This document shows positions 15,033-23,268 of a stretch of 29,165 bases of DNA, piece by piece. The stretch spans positions 1-29,165 of the forward strand of contig JBJKSB010000110.1 in assembly GCA_046704385.1 (NCBI GenBank), in the 5' to 3' direction. The translations under genes were made by a program, and so were the position numbers. Positions within the stretch are counted from its first letter, which is position 1. Every line of letters begins with the position of its first letter. This DNA is from GH45 sp046704385 (GTDB taxonomy: Bacteria; Bacteroidota; Bacteroidia; Bacteroidales; SZUA-534). A model generated the notes under the pieces. That model ran no database searches. It was not told the DNA's origin and saw only the letters and a list, made by a program, of their open reading frames with translations.

Positions 15033-16067
15033 TCAAATAACGAGGCGACAGATATCTCCAACGGTTAAGAGTTTGAGATAATCTGGTTTTATTAAATCCG
15101 GATAATCATGCTGAATAGAGTTCAGTACCAGTTCAAGCGCAAGAGAATCCATATGCAAATCAAGAATAAGGCTTGAATTAGCGCGGATAGCACTTCTATC
15201 GATAATAATTATTTTATAAATGTGATTTTTTATGAGTTGTACGATACTATCCGGCACATCGTCATATTTGCTTTCCCGGGCTAGTTCATATTCATGCAAT
15301 GATCCCTCAATTATTGCCGGCTGTTTTCGCTTAATTGCGGGTAAATAAAAGAAATGTCTTATATAGCTGACTTTTTCTTTTTCAGGACTATAGAATTTTT
15401 CAAGAAAAGCAATAAACGCTTCTTTACCATTTTTTGCTGCAGACATAATGGGAGTAGTAATATCAACAAACTCGATGTAAACTTTTCGCCGGGGAACAAA
15501 AAAAATAAGATTGGCCAGTATGATAAAAACACTGAACAAATAAGTTGGAATTATCGGTGGAACTTTTCCGTTCCATGCCTTTGACCAAATACTCCCCCAA
15601 AGTCCATGCGTTCTTATACCGATAACCTTGACGTTATCAGGAAGAGCTTTTATCATATTAAAAACACCCGATTTGTTAAATATTTTTTCAAATCCCTGAC
15701 CTGCCATCTGTCCTGCAGGATATACCAGTACATTTTCGCCATTTGCAAATAATTTCTGAGCGGTAAAAACTAAATTCTCAATTATGTTGACATCAACCCT
15801 TCCTGATTGCATATTACTAACGGGTACAGACTTCATCTTTATAAACAGATTTTTAACCAGGGGAATCTGTAAATACTTTGCAGAAACAAACGGAATAAAA
15901 GTAGTGTATTTAAATATCTGTGTAGTAAGAATCTGCGGATCAACAATTGCCTGGTGATTCGGCAAAAACAGCTTTTGGGTATTACTATTCAATAATTCAA
16001 TTCCTTTTACCTGCACTTTGTATCTAAGTGAAAAAAGATAGCGGAATATAAGTGCGACTGTTTTCAT
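15033..16067 (-). CDS. PlsC-like acyltransferase fused to an acyl-carrier-protein domain
   Basis: The 344-residue protein starts with a 1-acylglycerol-phosphate acyltransferase-like domain. The HX4D box is NHQAIVD (His38, Asp43) and a later block is YPAGQMAGQG (116-125), where the more common form is FPEG. A hydrophobic segment (about 175-191) may anchor it to the membrane. The last 70 or so residues look like a carrier domain: LDLHMDSLALELVLNSIQ places Ser308 in the DSL motif that takes phosphopantetheine. In Aas-type proteins the acyltransferase is joined to an adenylating enzyme instead, and none is seen here. It heads an operon with the radical SAM gene and has a repeat-rich upstream region. 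The fusion is read from motifs and the substrate is unknown. Confidence 0.75.
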   Translation of the reverse strand: MKTVALIFRYLFSLRYKVQVKGIELLNSNTQKLFLPNHQAIVDPQILTTQIFKYTTFIPFVSAKYLQIPLVKNLFIKMKSVPVSNMQSGRVDVNIIENLVFTAQKLFANGENVLVYPAGQMAGQGFEKIFNKSGVFNMIKALPDNVKVIGIRTHGLWGSIWSKAWNGKVPPIIPTYLFSVFIILANLIFFVPRRKVYIEFVDITTPIMSAAKNGKEAFIAFLEKFYSPEKEKVSYIRHFFYLPAIKRKQPAIIEGSLHEYELARESKYDDVPDSIVQLIKNHIYKIIIIDRSAIRANSSLILDLHMDSLALELVLNSIQHDYPDLIKPDYLKLLTVGDICRLVI

Positions 16068-16405
16068 CCGTTAATAATTGATTTTAATTGTCGGATGGAA
16101 CTTACCATTCACAAATAATCATATTCATGTGTTAGACAATGATTATTTACTCATGGACGTTTCATCCGTTTATAATTTATTTCCGCATTATCTGGCCATT
16201 AGTACATCAACACAACATTTATAAAAAGTTAGGAAATTTTAGGGCAAAAACCAATTATAACTGCCAAATATTAACTAAATCGGCCACAACGGAAAACCTT
16301 TGATTAATGAAAATCAGTCGTACTTAATGCAAACTTTTGTTATAAAGATGTTCCTTTTCCTGTTGAAATTATTTCAAATGCCAGCAAATTAAATATTGCA
16401 GATAC
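16068..16405. promoter_or_regulatory. Repeat-rich upstream region of the acyltransferase operon
   Basis: TTTCATCCGTTAATAATT (16062-16079, overlapping the acyltransferase start) recurs at 16160-16177 with one mismatch, and an inverted copy of its core, CGGATG, lies at 16092-16097. Between them AAATAATCAT (16113-16122) and ATGATTATTT (16139-16148) are perfect 10-bp inverted repeats. The cluster looks like several regulator sites or nested hairpins in the leader. The rest of the gap, to the end of the histidine ammonia-lyase gene, shows nothing notable. Confidence 0.5.
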
Positions 16406-17908
16406 TTAATTAAAATCCCTAAACCGACCTTGCTGCAAAAATTTAACAGCTTCGTCCATTTCTTTGTACATTACTTTATCCTCATCAATAAAAGGAACGG
16501 CTTTTCTAAACTCTTCAACAAATTCCTGAATGTAAGGCGAAGGTTTTAATGGTTTGCGAAATTCCAGAGCCTGGGCTGAATTCATTAATTCAATGGCTAA
16601 AATCCGCTCAACATTTTCCACCACTTTTAATGCTTTGGTAGCAGCATTGGCACCCATGCTAACATGATCTTCCTGACCGTTGCTCGAAACAATAGAATCA
16701 ATACTGCAAGGAGCACATAACTGTTTGTTTTGATTTACCACTCCTGCCGCCGCATATTGGGGTATCATAAATCCTGAGTTTAAACCGGGATTGGCAACTA
16801 AAAATTCAGGCAAACCACGCAAACCCAGTATTAGCTGAGCCGTTCGTCGCTCCGAAATACTCCCGAGTTCAGACATGGCTATAGCCAGATAATCAAGATT
16901 CAGGGCCAACGGTTGCCCGTGAAAATTTCCTCCTGACAACACTAAATCTTCATCGGGAAAAATAGTTGGGTTATCAGTAACCGAATTAATTTCCGTCTCA
17001 ATAATTCCGGCTATAAACTCAACGGCATCTTTGGTAGCGCCGTGAACCTGTGGAATGCAGCGAAATGAGTATGGATCCTGAACATGCTTTTTGCTTTGAG
17101 CCATTATCTGACTTCCTTCCAGTAAAGCACGGATATTTTTAGCGGTTTCAATTTGCCCGTTATGAGGCCTTATCTGGTGCAACAAATCGGTAAAGGGTTC
17201 CAACAAACCGTCGAAAGCTTCAATGGAGGTTGCACCAATTATATCAGCCAGTTTATTCAGCCTGAAGGTTTTAAGCAGCGCATAAACTCCATGAGCACTC
17301 ATAAACTGGGTTCCGTTAAGTAAAGCCAACCCTTCTTTCGATTTTAATTCAATGGGTTCCCATTTCAATTCTTTTAAAACCTTTTCAGCAGGTTGTTTCT
17401 TTCCTTTATAATAAACTTCACCCATACCAATTAAGGGCAAAAACAGGTTAGCCAAAGGTGCCAAATCGCCCGATGCACCTAATGAGCCCAACTCGAATAC
17501 CACAGGAATTACATCGTGATTATATAAATCGAGTATGCGCTGAACGGTTTCAACCTGCACGCCGCTTTTTCCCAGTGATAAAGCATGAGCCTTTAACAGC
17601 ATCATTAGCTTTATAATTTCAGGTTTTACTTCGATGCCGGTTCCACAGGCATGTGACATTACCAGGTTTTTTTGTAATTGTCCTAACTCGTTGGCCGATA
17701 TTGATTTGTTGCATAATGATCCAAAACCTGTAGTTATCCCATATAAGGGTTTTGAAACTTGTTCAATTTTCTGATCAAGGTATTCCCTGCATCTGGAAAC
17801 AGCCTTCTTAGCTTCGTCTGAGAGTTCCAGCTTATGGCCTCCCTCCATAATCTCTTCGATCTTGTCGAAGGTTAAATAATCCGGAGTAATATAATGCACG
17901 TTGGTCAT
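16406..17908 (-). CDS. hutH: Histidine ammonia-lyase
   Basis: This enzyme converts L-histidine to urocanate and ammonia, the first step of histidine breakdown. The 500-residue length is normal. The self-cyclising MIO triad Ala145-Ser146-Gly147 sits in LGSLGASGDLAPLANLF. The catalytic tyrosine loop is YGITTGFG (Tyr56). The substrate-selectivity pair is Ser85-His86 (VMSHACGTG), as in histidine rather than tyrosine or phenylalanine lyases. It stands alone: no urocanase, imidazolonepropionase or formiminoglutamate gene is next to it. Gaps of more than 300 bp on both sides suggest its own transcript. A promoter was not recognised. Confidence 0.95.
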   Translation of the reverse strand: MTNVHYITPDYLTFDKIEEIMEGGHKLELSDEAKKAVSRCREYLDQKIEQVSKPLYGITTGFGSLCNKSISANELGQLQKNLVMSHACGTGIEVKPEIIKLMMLLKAHALSLGKSGVQVETVQRILDLYNHDVIPVVFELGSLGASGDLAPLANLFLPLIGMGEVYYKGKKQPAEKVLKELKWEPIELKSKEGLALLNGTQFMSAHGVYALLKTFRLNKLADIIGATSIEAFDGLLEPFTDLLHQIRPHNGQIETAKNIRALLEGSQIMAQSKKHVQDPYSFRCIPQVHGATKDAVEFIAGIIETEINSVTDNPTIFPDEDLVLSGGNFHGQPLALNLDYLAIAMSELGSISERRTAQLILGLRGLPEFLVANPGLNSGFMIPQYAAAGVVNQNKQLCAPCSIDSIVSSNGQEDHVSMGANAATKALKVVENVERILAIELMNSAQALEFRKPLKPSPYIQEFVEEFRKAVPFIDEDKVMYKEMDEAVKFLQQGRFRDFN

Positions 17909-18305
17909 TTATTGTATATTTTGCTTGTTATGTAATCAATGCAAAAGAAATAATAACCTATGATTTAATTAAATAACGTTGTATGATTTAAAGCATTTAT
18001 GAAACAGAAGTTAATGTAAAAATTCTATAAGAAGGGAAATTGTGAGGGAAAGGTTGAAAAATCCTGATAATTTAGAAACCAAACAATTAATAGATTCCGG
18101 TATATTTCGTCGAAAGAAAGTTCAGCATTTCATGACAATTTTGTACTTCAGTGATCGCTGAAGCTACTCTACGGAGGCGCTGCAACGGTTTTATTTTCCG
18201 TAACCTTAACCCGGTATTGCGTTTTGGCTCCATTCAGTACCCACCCTTGGGTGATTGAAGTAAAACGGTGTAACCACGGGTTGTGAGTCCCAAACCAAAA
18301 AAATA
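17909..18305. other. Intergenic region ending in a GC-rich island
   Basis: The half next to hutH (17909-18140) is AT-rich with no recognisable feature. From about 18146 to 18294 composition shifts to clearly GC-richer DNA with several short hairpins: CTTCAGT/GCTGAAG at 18146-18163 with a GATC loop, and CACC/GGTG around 18242-18253. This island is described as a separate element. Confidence 0.5.
18146..18294. other. GC-rich island open on both strands, unknown element
   Basis: On the minus strand 18294-18169 reads as 41 codons with a protein-like composition, including HRFTSITQGWVLNGAKTQYR, before a TAG. On the plus strand an overlapping frame from about 18155 also stays open, including VTLTRYCVLAPFSTHPWV, and ends near 18290. 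Neither has a plausible start, and both directions cannot be coding. It could be the 3' end of a lost gene, or a dispersed intergenic repeat whose composition happens to keep both strands open. It begins directly after the hisS stop codon. Confidence 0.4.
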
Positions 18306-19667
18306 TTACTTTAATTTTTCGATCAACTGTTCTACTGCAAATTTTTCCTGCTCACCTTTTTCCATATCTTTTAAGGTAATCAATCCCGAATTCATCTCAT
18401 CCTCACCGACCAGTGCTACATATGGAAAATTGCGGTTATTGGCATACATCATCTGCTTTTTCATTTTTGAAGCATCAGGATAAATTTCAGTGCTGATGCC
18501 AGCCTGACGCAATTTTTTCATGACACTTAAACACCACCCCTGCTCTTTCTCGCCAAAATTCACGAAAAACAATTGGGTTGTGGTGGCAGCTTCTTTGGGG
18601 AACAGATCAAGCTGTTCCATGACATCATAAATACGATCGGCACCAAAGGAAATACCTACGCCCGAAACATCAGGTAAACCAAAAATACCTGTAAGGTCGT
18701 CGTAACGGCCACCGCCGGTTATTGAACCTATTTGAACATCCAGCGCTTTAACTTCGAAAATAGCTCCGGTGTAATAGTTTAAGCCCCGGGCCAGAGTCAA
18801 ATCGAGTTCCACCCTGGTTTTTATTTGTAGAGGTTCAATCAGGTTAAAAACAGTCTCCATTTCAGCAACTCCCTTTTGTCCTATTTCAGAATCCTTTAAC
18901 ACCGATTTAATTTGTTCAAGTTTTTCAACGTTGGTTCCGGCGAGATTCAAAATCGGTTGCAATTTATCTACGGCATCATGTGGTAATCCTTTCTCCAGTA
19001 ATTCCAGATTTACTTTCTCCAGCCCAATTTTATCCAGTTTGTCTATGGCAACCGTAATATCAATAATTTTATCAGGTTGGCCTATTATTTCAGCAATACC
19101 CGATAGAATTTTACGGTTATTCATCTTAACCAGAACGGTTACATTTAATTTGTTGTAAACTTCATCTACAATCTGAATAAGCTCCACCTCGTTTAACAGC
19201 GAATTGCTACCTATAACATCCACATCGCACTGGTAAAACTCGCGGTAACGGCCTTTTTGAGGTTTATCGGCACGCCATACATTTTGTATCTGGTATCGTT
19301 TAAACGGAAACTGAACCTCGTTACGGTGTTGCACCACAAACCTGGCAAAGGGAACAGTTAAATCATAACGCAGGCCTTTTTCAGATATCTGGTTTGTAAC
19401 TTTAATCGAATTCTTTTCGGCTAGCAAATTGGTATCAGCCTTACTTAAAAAATCACCCGAATTTAAAATCTTAAACAAAAGTTTGTCCCCTTCTTCACCA
19501 TATTTGCCCATCAGGGTTGAAAGGTTCTCCATTGCCGGTGTTTCAAGAGGTTGATATCCGTAAAGTTTAAAAACGGACTTTATAGTATCGAAAATATAAT
19601 TACGCTTTACCATTTCAGAAGGTCCGAAATCGCGGGTACCTTTAGGTATTGAAGGTTTTTGAGCCAT
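18306..19667 (-). CDS. hisS: Histidyl-tRNA synthetase
   Basis: This class II synthetase charges tRNA-His. At 453 residues it is full length. Class II motif 1 lies near the N-terminus (IPKGTRDFGPSEM, then YGYQPLETPAMENL). The motif 2 loop is in the block FKRYQIQNVWRADKPQKGRY. The histidine-specific loop is LARGLNYYTGAIFEV (about 294-308). Motif 3 is SGVGISFGADRIYDV. An anticodon-binding domain follows from about 360 (TQLFFVNFG to the end). It is a housekeeping gene transcribed alone, with a promoter match just upstream (19692-19699). The end abuts the GC-rich island. Confidence 0.97.
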   Translation of the reverse strand: MAQKPSIPKGTRDFGPSEMVKRNYIFDTIKSVFKLYGYQPLETPAMENLSTLMGKYGEEGDKLLFKILNSGDFLSKADTNLLAEKNSIKVTNQISEKGLRYDLTVPFARFVVQHRNEVQFPFKRYQIQNVWRADKPQKGRYREFYQCDVDVIGSNSLLNEVELIQIVDEVYNKLNVTVLVKMNNRKILSGIAEIIGQPDKIIDITVAIDKLDKIGLEKVNLELLEKGLPHDAVDKLQPILNLAGTNVEKLEQIKSVLKDSEIGQKGVAEMETVFNLIEPLQIKTRVELDLTLARGLNYYTGAIFEVKALDVQIGSITGGGRYDDLTGIFGLPDVSGVGISFGADRIYDVMEQLDLFPKEAATTTQLFFVNFGEKEQGWCLSVMKKLRQAGISTEIYPDASKMKKQMMYANNRNFPYVALVGEDEMNSGLITLKDMEKGEQEKFAVEQLIEKLK

Positions 19668-19691
19668 TTTTTATGAATTGTTTATTTCGGG

Positions 19692-19723
19692 CAAAAATAA
19701 TAGAAATAATTAACATAGAGAAA
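19692..19723 (-). promoter_or_regulatory. Candidate hisS promoter
   Basis: On the minus strand TATTTTTG (19699-19692) matches TAnnTTTG, and TTTC (19723-19720) lies 20 bp upstream, a three-of-four match to the -33 TTTG. The start site would be near 19685, giving a leader of about 18 nt before the hisS ATG. Confidence 0.45.
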
Positions 19724-19796
19724 GTGACAAAATTTAGTCGTTATTTAATATTCTATTAGTAGAGACTAGTTGTACTTTTTCAATAATTTAAAATAT

Positions 19797-19804
19797 TATC
19801 TTTG
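19797..19804 (+). promoter_or_regulatory. Candidate -7 element upstream of the exported protein
   Basis: TATCTTTG is a full match to TAnnTTTG on the plus strand. The -33 box is poor (TTGT at 19770-19773, spacing 23 bp). Transcription would start near 19811, leaving a leader of about 136 nt before the ATG at 19947. Confidence 0.4.
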
Positions 19805-19818
19805 TAAAAAAATGCTTT

Positions 19819-19911
19819 ATGCAAAAAATACTTGAAAAGAAAATTTTTGATTTTCTGGGTGAAACCAGAAATTTTTTTGAATATCAAGAAAATAAACTAT
19901 TACAAGTATAA
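19819..19911 (+). CDS. Possible 30-residue leader peptide
   Basis: An ATG at 19819 opens 30 codons (beginning MQKILEKKIFDFLGETRNFF) that end at TAA 19909-19911, entirely inside the leader of the downstream exported-protein gene. A terminator-like hairpin (19852-19878) lies within it. The arrangement resembles a leader-peptide attenuator, but no clustered regulatory codons are evident and no ribosome site is visible. It may be a chance frame. Confidence 0.25.
   Translation: MQKILEKKIFDFLGETRNFFEYQENKLLQV
19852..19878 (+). terminator. Terminator-like hairpin in the leader (attenuator candidate)
   Basis: TTTCTGG (19852-19858) and CCAGAAA (19865-19871) form a perfect 7-bp stem with a GTGAAA loop, followed at once by seven T residues (19872-19878). 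It lies between a -7 match (19797-19804) and the start codon at 19947. Unless bypassed, it would end the transcript after about 65 nt, giving either attenuation of the gene or a small RNA. Confidence 0.55.
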
Positions 19912-19946
19912 TAATATTTTAAATCAAAGCATTAAACATAATTTTT

Positions 19947-20954
19947 ATGATAAAAAAATATCTCACTCTACTGCTATTTTTACCAATTATAAGCCTTCAT
20001 GCCCAGGAATTTGAATATCAGTTAAAATATGAAGGCATCGGTGATAACCGGGAGTTTTTTAGCAATATTGCCATGTCGCAAACCATTTTAGGCAGCCGTG
20101 GAGCTTTTGAAACGGGTCTGAAAATAGATAATCACCGGATACGCGTTGGGATGAGTAAACTATTTGAATTTGGTTCGGAAATGAATTTTCAGCCCAATAA
20201 ACTGATTATGTATTACCAGTTTAAAAATGAAAAAAGGGAATTTCTTATGGGATCATTTCCGCGCAGGGGTCGAATTAATTTCCCATTGGCAATGCTTACA
20301 GATACTTTATTATATTATCGTCCCAACATTGAAGGCCTTTTTACCGAAACACACTGGGACTGGGGTAAACAGAATATTTTTGTAGACTGGACCAGCCGCC
20401 AGACTGATACCATCCGTGAAAATTTCGAGGTGGGTTTTTCAGGTGAGATATTCTATAAGATTTTCTTCCTTCAGAATTATTACCTGATGTATCACGATGC
20501 CGGTCCGGCCATTGATATACCGGGCGATCATATTAAAGACTATATGGGATACTCGGTTATGGCAGGTATGCGAACTCCCGAGGATTTTCCGGTTGAAGCA
20601 TCCATAAAAGCAGGAGTTTTAAGTTCATATTTTCGCATTCGCAGCGTGACTGATGGGTATATAAACGGAACAAGCCTTTATGCTGAATTATTTGCCAAAT
20701 ATAAAAATTTTGGTATCAAATCGACCTTACATTCAGGTGATGCTCAAAATTTTAAAGACGGTGACCGGTTTTATCATGCTAAAAACTACCTGCGAACCAA
20801 CTTAATTTGGTATTTCATTAATCATGATAATATTCATGCAAAATTCACCTGGTCGCTGCACTATTTAAACTGGGACGATTTGGATAACCAGCAGCAAATT
20901 TCATTGATTTATGTTTTTGACGGAGCCAAACCGCTGAAAAAGCAGGAATATTAA
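19947..20954 (+). CDS. Exported beta-rich protein, probable outer-membrane barrel
   Basis: The 335-residue protein starts with a signal peptide (about 1-19, ending IISLHAQ). The mature part is full of alternating aromatic/polar stretches (MYYQFKNEKREFLMGSFPRR, NLIWYFINHDNIHAKFTWSL), and near the end ISLIYVF could be a closing strand. This resembles porin-like barrels that bind sugars or lipids, but no family is recognised with certainty. The gene is divergent from hisS and convergent with the lipoprotein gene. Its unusually long leader carries a terminator-like hairpin, so its expression may be controlled after initiation. Confidence 0.55.
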   Translation: MIKKYLTLLLFLPIISLHAQEFEYQLKYEGIGDNREFFSNIAMSQTILGSRGAFETGLKIDNHRIRVGMSKLFEFGSEMNFQPNKLIMYYQFKNEKREFLMGSFPRRGRINFPLAMLTDTLLYYRPNIEGLFTETHWDWGKQNIFVDWTSRQTDTIRENFEVGFSGEIFYKIFFLQNYYLMYHDAGPAIDIPGDHIKDYMGYSVMAGMRTPEDFPVEASIKAGVLSSYFRIRSVTDGYINGTSLYAELFAKYKNFGIKSTLHSGDAQNFKDGDRFYHAKNYLRTNLIWYFINHDNIHAKFTWSLHYLNWDDLDNQQQISLIYVFDGAKPLKKQEY

Positions 20955-21018
20955 AATCAGGAATCGTTTTTAAAATATTTCGTGCCAATGAGCAAGTTAT
21001 TTATCCCATTTTGATACT

Positions 21019-21852
21019 TTATTCTTTAACAGATAATTTGCATAGGTCAATATTTTCATAGGTGATAGATGAAAACCCACAATGATTATAAATCCTGGTT
21101 GGTTTATAGTCGAATAATACAGGTAACTGATCAATTAAAAATTCATCACTTAACGAATTTGGTTTCAATAACGTAGTATCAACTTTTATCATCCAGCCAC
21201 AACCATCGGAGGCTTCATCACCCATGTCAATAATAGTACCTTCAACATTTTCAATACACGTAGTTTCTGCTTCTTTTTTACAAACCGTTTTGATTTTATT
21301 ATCAGTAAATAAGCGTTCAATTATTTTATTTTCTACCTCACCCTCAATATCAGAATCATTTGAATCAAAATATAGTTTTAACGCCTTACCAGCTATATTG
21401 TCGCAAACATCAAACGAAGGTGTTAAAAAAGTACTAGGACAGCGGACAGAAGAGTAAGGTGGCCAAAGGAAACCATAGAAAACAGGTTCCTGATCGATGG
21501 TGGCAATAAACAATTTCCCATAAACACTTATGTTCCCATTACCAAGTTCCTGGTATGTTTTGTTTAAAATAAAAATGTTTTCGTTGGCATCAAAGTATTG
21601 AATGTCATTGTAAGTAATAAAAGGATCAGCCTCAAGTTGTTGGGTAGCAAAATCAAAATCATTTAGGTTAAAATCCTGATTAAAGTTTATTTCATTTGAG
21701 GTAAAATAAAACTCAAGTCCAATTTCATCATTGTTATTTTGTGTGTTTTGTGCCAATGGATAATCATTGCTGGTACTACTATTTTTTTTACAGCTGAAGG
21801 TAAACAGTAAAATAACTGATAAAACCAACAATGAATAAATGGATGTTTTCAT
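21019..21852 (-). CDS. Putative lipoprotein of unknown function
   Basis: This 277-residue protein has a lipoprotein signal peptide. After a hydrophobic stretch (residues 5-19) the lipobox FTFSC puts the lipidated cysteine at residue 21, followed by KK and then a linker rich in Asn, Ser and Asp. The remaining sequence contains about eight cysteines, with groups near 139-149 and 190-200 that could form disulfides in the periplasm. No domain is recognised. It converges on the exported-protein gene with a 64-bp gap and is followed upstream by the PAP2 gene on the same strand. A clear promoter was not found in the 96-bp gap, so it could be the last gene of that operon. Confidence 0.6.
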   Translation of the reverse strand: MKTSIYSLLVLSVILLFTFSCKKNSSTSNDYPLAQNTQNNNDEIGLEFYFTSNEINFNQDFNLNDFDFATQQLEADPFITYNDIQYFDANENIFILNKTYQELGNGNISVYGKLFIATIDQEPVFYGFLWPPYSSVRCPSTFLTPSFDVCDNIAGKALKLYFDSNDSDIEGEVENKIIERLFTDNKIKTVCKKEAETTCIENVEGTIIDMGDEASDGCGWMIKVDTTLLKPNSLSDEFLIDQLPVLFDYKPTRIYNHCGFSSITYENIDLCKLSVKE

Positions 21853-21948
21853 AACTTAAGGGTTTAGATGGCTAATAAAAAATCAATACTAAGATACAAA
21901 AAAACAAGTAATTAAAGTTTTGGTATACTTGCAAAGTACCTATTATGA

Positions 21949-23268
21949 TTATTTTCCATTCTCCTCCTCATCAATAATATTTACCGAACCCTTTTGCTGG
22001 TTTATAACCAAATTTAATATTGCGTCGGGATTGCTGGTATCCGTTAACAAACTCTGATTATTAAGTTTAAAATTTCCTGATAAATTAACCTTTGAATCTT
22101 TGTTCACTTTGATAGTCAAATCCCCTTCCTGAATTTCAATTTTCAGATATGCAGGCAGCGTATCATTTGGAACATTTGCAAATACACTGCCTTCATCAAC
22201 CATTAATGTATTTTGCCATGAACAATGAGTCGGAAATTTTATTTTAATGGAATTCCGAACTTCGGTGAACCAGCCCATATGTTCCAGTTCAAAGGTGGAT
22301 TCCGGGCCGGGATTCCAATTCCATCGTATTTTGCTGTTGGGGAAACCAAAAGCACTAACCGAATAATTTATGGCAAAATCCTTATTAAAACTCACCTGAA
22401 CGGAGCCTTCCTTAAAATGAACCTTCAATTCATTAATATTATAATTATCCAAAGCCGCCCGGTTTTCCTTAAATTCTTTTTTTGAAATATAGGGTGTAGC
22501 CAATAATAAGGCCAGTGTTAATACAGGTAAAACCAATCCCATTAAAAGGGTAACAATTTTGCCCTGTCGTTTTTGCTTAGCAAAATCAAGCGTGCTTACA
22601 TCAATTATCTTATCAACTTTTAATAAATAATTTGCCGGTATAGCAGTAAGCCAGACCATTCCCGCCGCCCACAATACATCGCTGGCAAAATGGCCACCTG
22701 CAATCATCCGGGCATAGCCAATTAAGCCGCCGTATAAAATACCAAAAACCATAAAAACCCAGGCCCACATTTTAAATCGCTTGCGCAGAAATAAAAAAGG
22801 TATGGAAAGATAAAACCCCATAGAAGCATGTCCGCATGGAAACGATTTTCCATCTGTGTGCCCTTTAACCCAAACCTTTACATAATGATCGGTTCCGTTA
22901 AATTCTGTTATTTCACGTGGCCTTGGCCTTCCCCAATGTTCTTTAAAGGTACCGTTTACCAAGGCACCCGGACCCACAACCATTACAAAAAGCATGAAAA
23001 ATGAGGCACGCCGCCATTGCAAAGCCCACTTTTTCCAATAGGATAGTGAAACCATAACCAAAGCCCCAACGGCAACAAAATACCCCAGGAAAATTCCATA
23101 TTTATAGATGAAGTCCCAAAAAGGCATCTGCATCAAATACCAGCCATTCACCTTATCAAAATAAGGTTTTTCAAGCCTGATATCAAGGTTTGTGAATATA
23201 AAGGGCAGGCTCAATACACCAAAAATTAACAGGAATATCAGTAAGTCTTTTCGTAATGATTTGTTCAT
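21949..23268 (-). CDS. PAP2-family membrane phosphatase with C-terminal beta domain
   Basis: The 439-residue protein has about six membrane helices in residues 8-215 and another at about 237-258. The PAP2 motifs are visible: KX6RP (Lys109 to Arg116-Pro117), a PSGH-like motif with cysteine in place of serine (Pro144-Cys145-Gly146-His147), and RX5HX3D (Arg187, His193, Asp197) with alanine replacing the leading serine. The catalytic His147 and His193 are kept. Substrates in the family are lipid or polyprenyl phosphates. Residues 265-439 form a beta-rich, presumably periplasmic extension of unknown role, with strands like those of DUF4097 proteins. The start overlaps the ABC-F stop by ATGA, so translation is coupled. 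Confidence 0.85.
   Translation of the reverse strand: MNKSLRKDLLIFLLIFGVLSLPFIFTNLDIRLEKPYFDKVNGWYLMQMPFWDFIYKYGIFLGYFVAVGALVMVSLSYWKKWALQWRRASFFMLFVMVVGPGALVNGTFKEHWGRPRPREITEFNGTDHYVKVWVKGHTDGKSFPCGHASMGFYLSIPFLFLRKRFKMWAWVFMVFGILYGGLIGYARMIAGGHFASDVLWAAGMVWLTAIPANYLLKVDKIIDVSTLDFAKQKRQGKIVTLLMGLVLPVLTLALLLATPYISKKEFKENRAALDNYNINELKVHFKEGSVQVSFNKDFAINYSVSAFGFPNSKIRWNWNPGPESTFELEHMGWFTEVRNSIKIKFPTHCSWQNTLMVDEGSVFANVPNDTLPAYLKIEIQEGDLTIKVNKDSKVNLSGNFKLNNQSLLTDTSNPDAILNLVINQQKGSVNIIDEEENGK

Noticed and set aside
19832..20014. 60-codon frame overlapping the start of the exported protein
   Set aside because: It overlaps the signal peptide of the better-supported gene in another frame and has no homology features.
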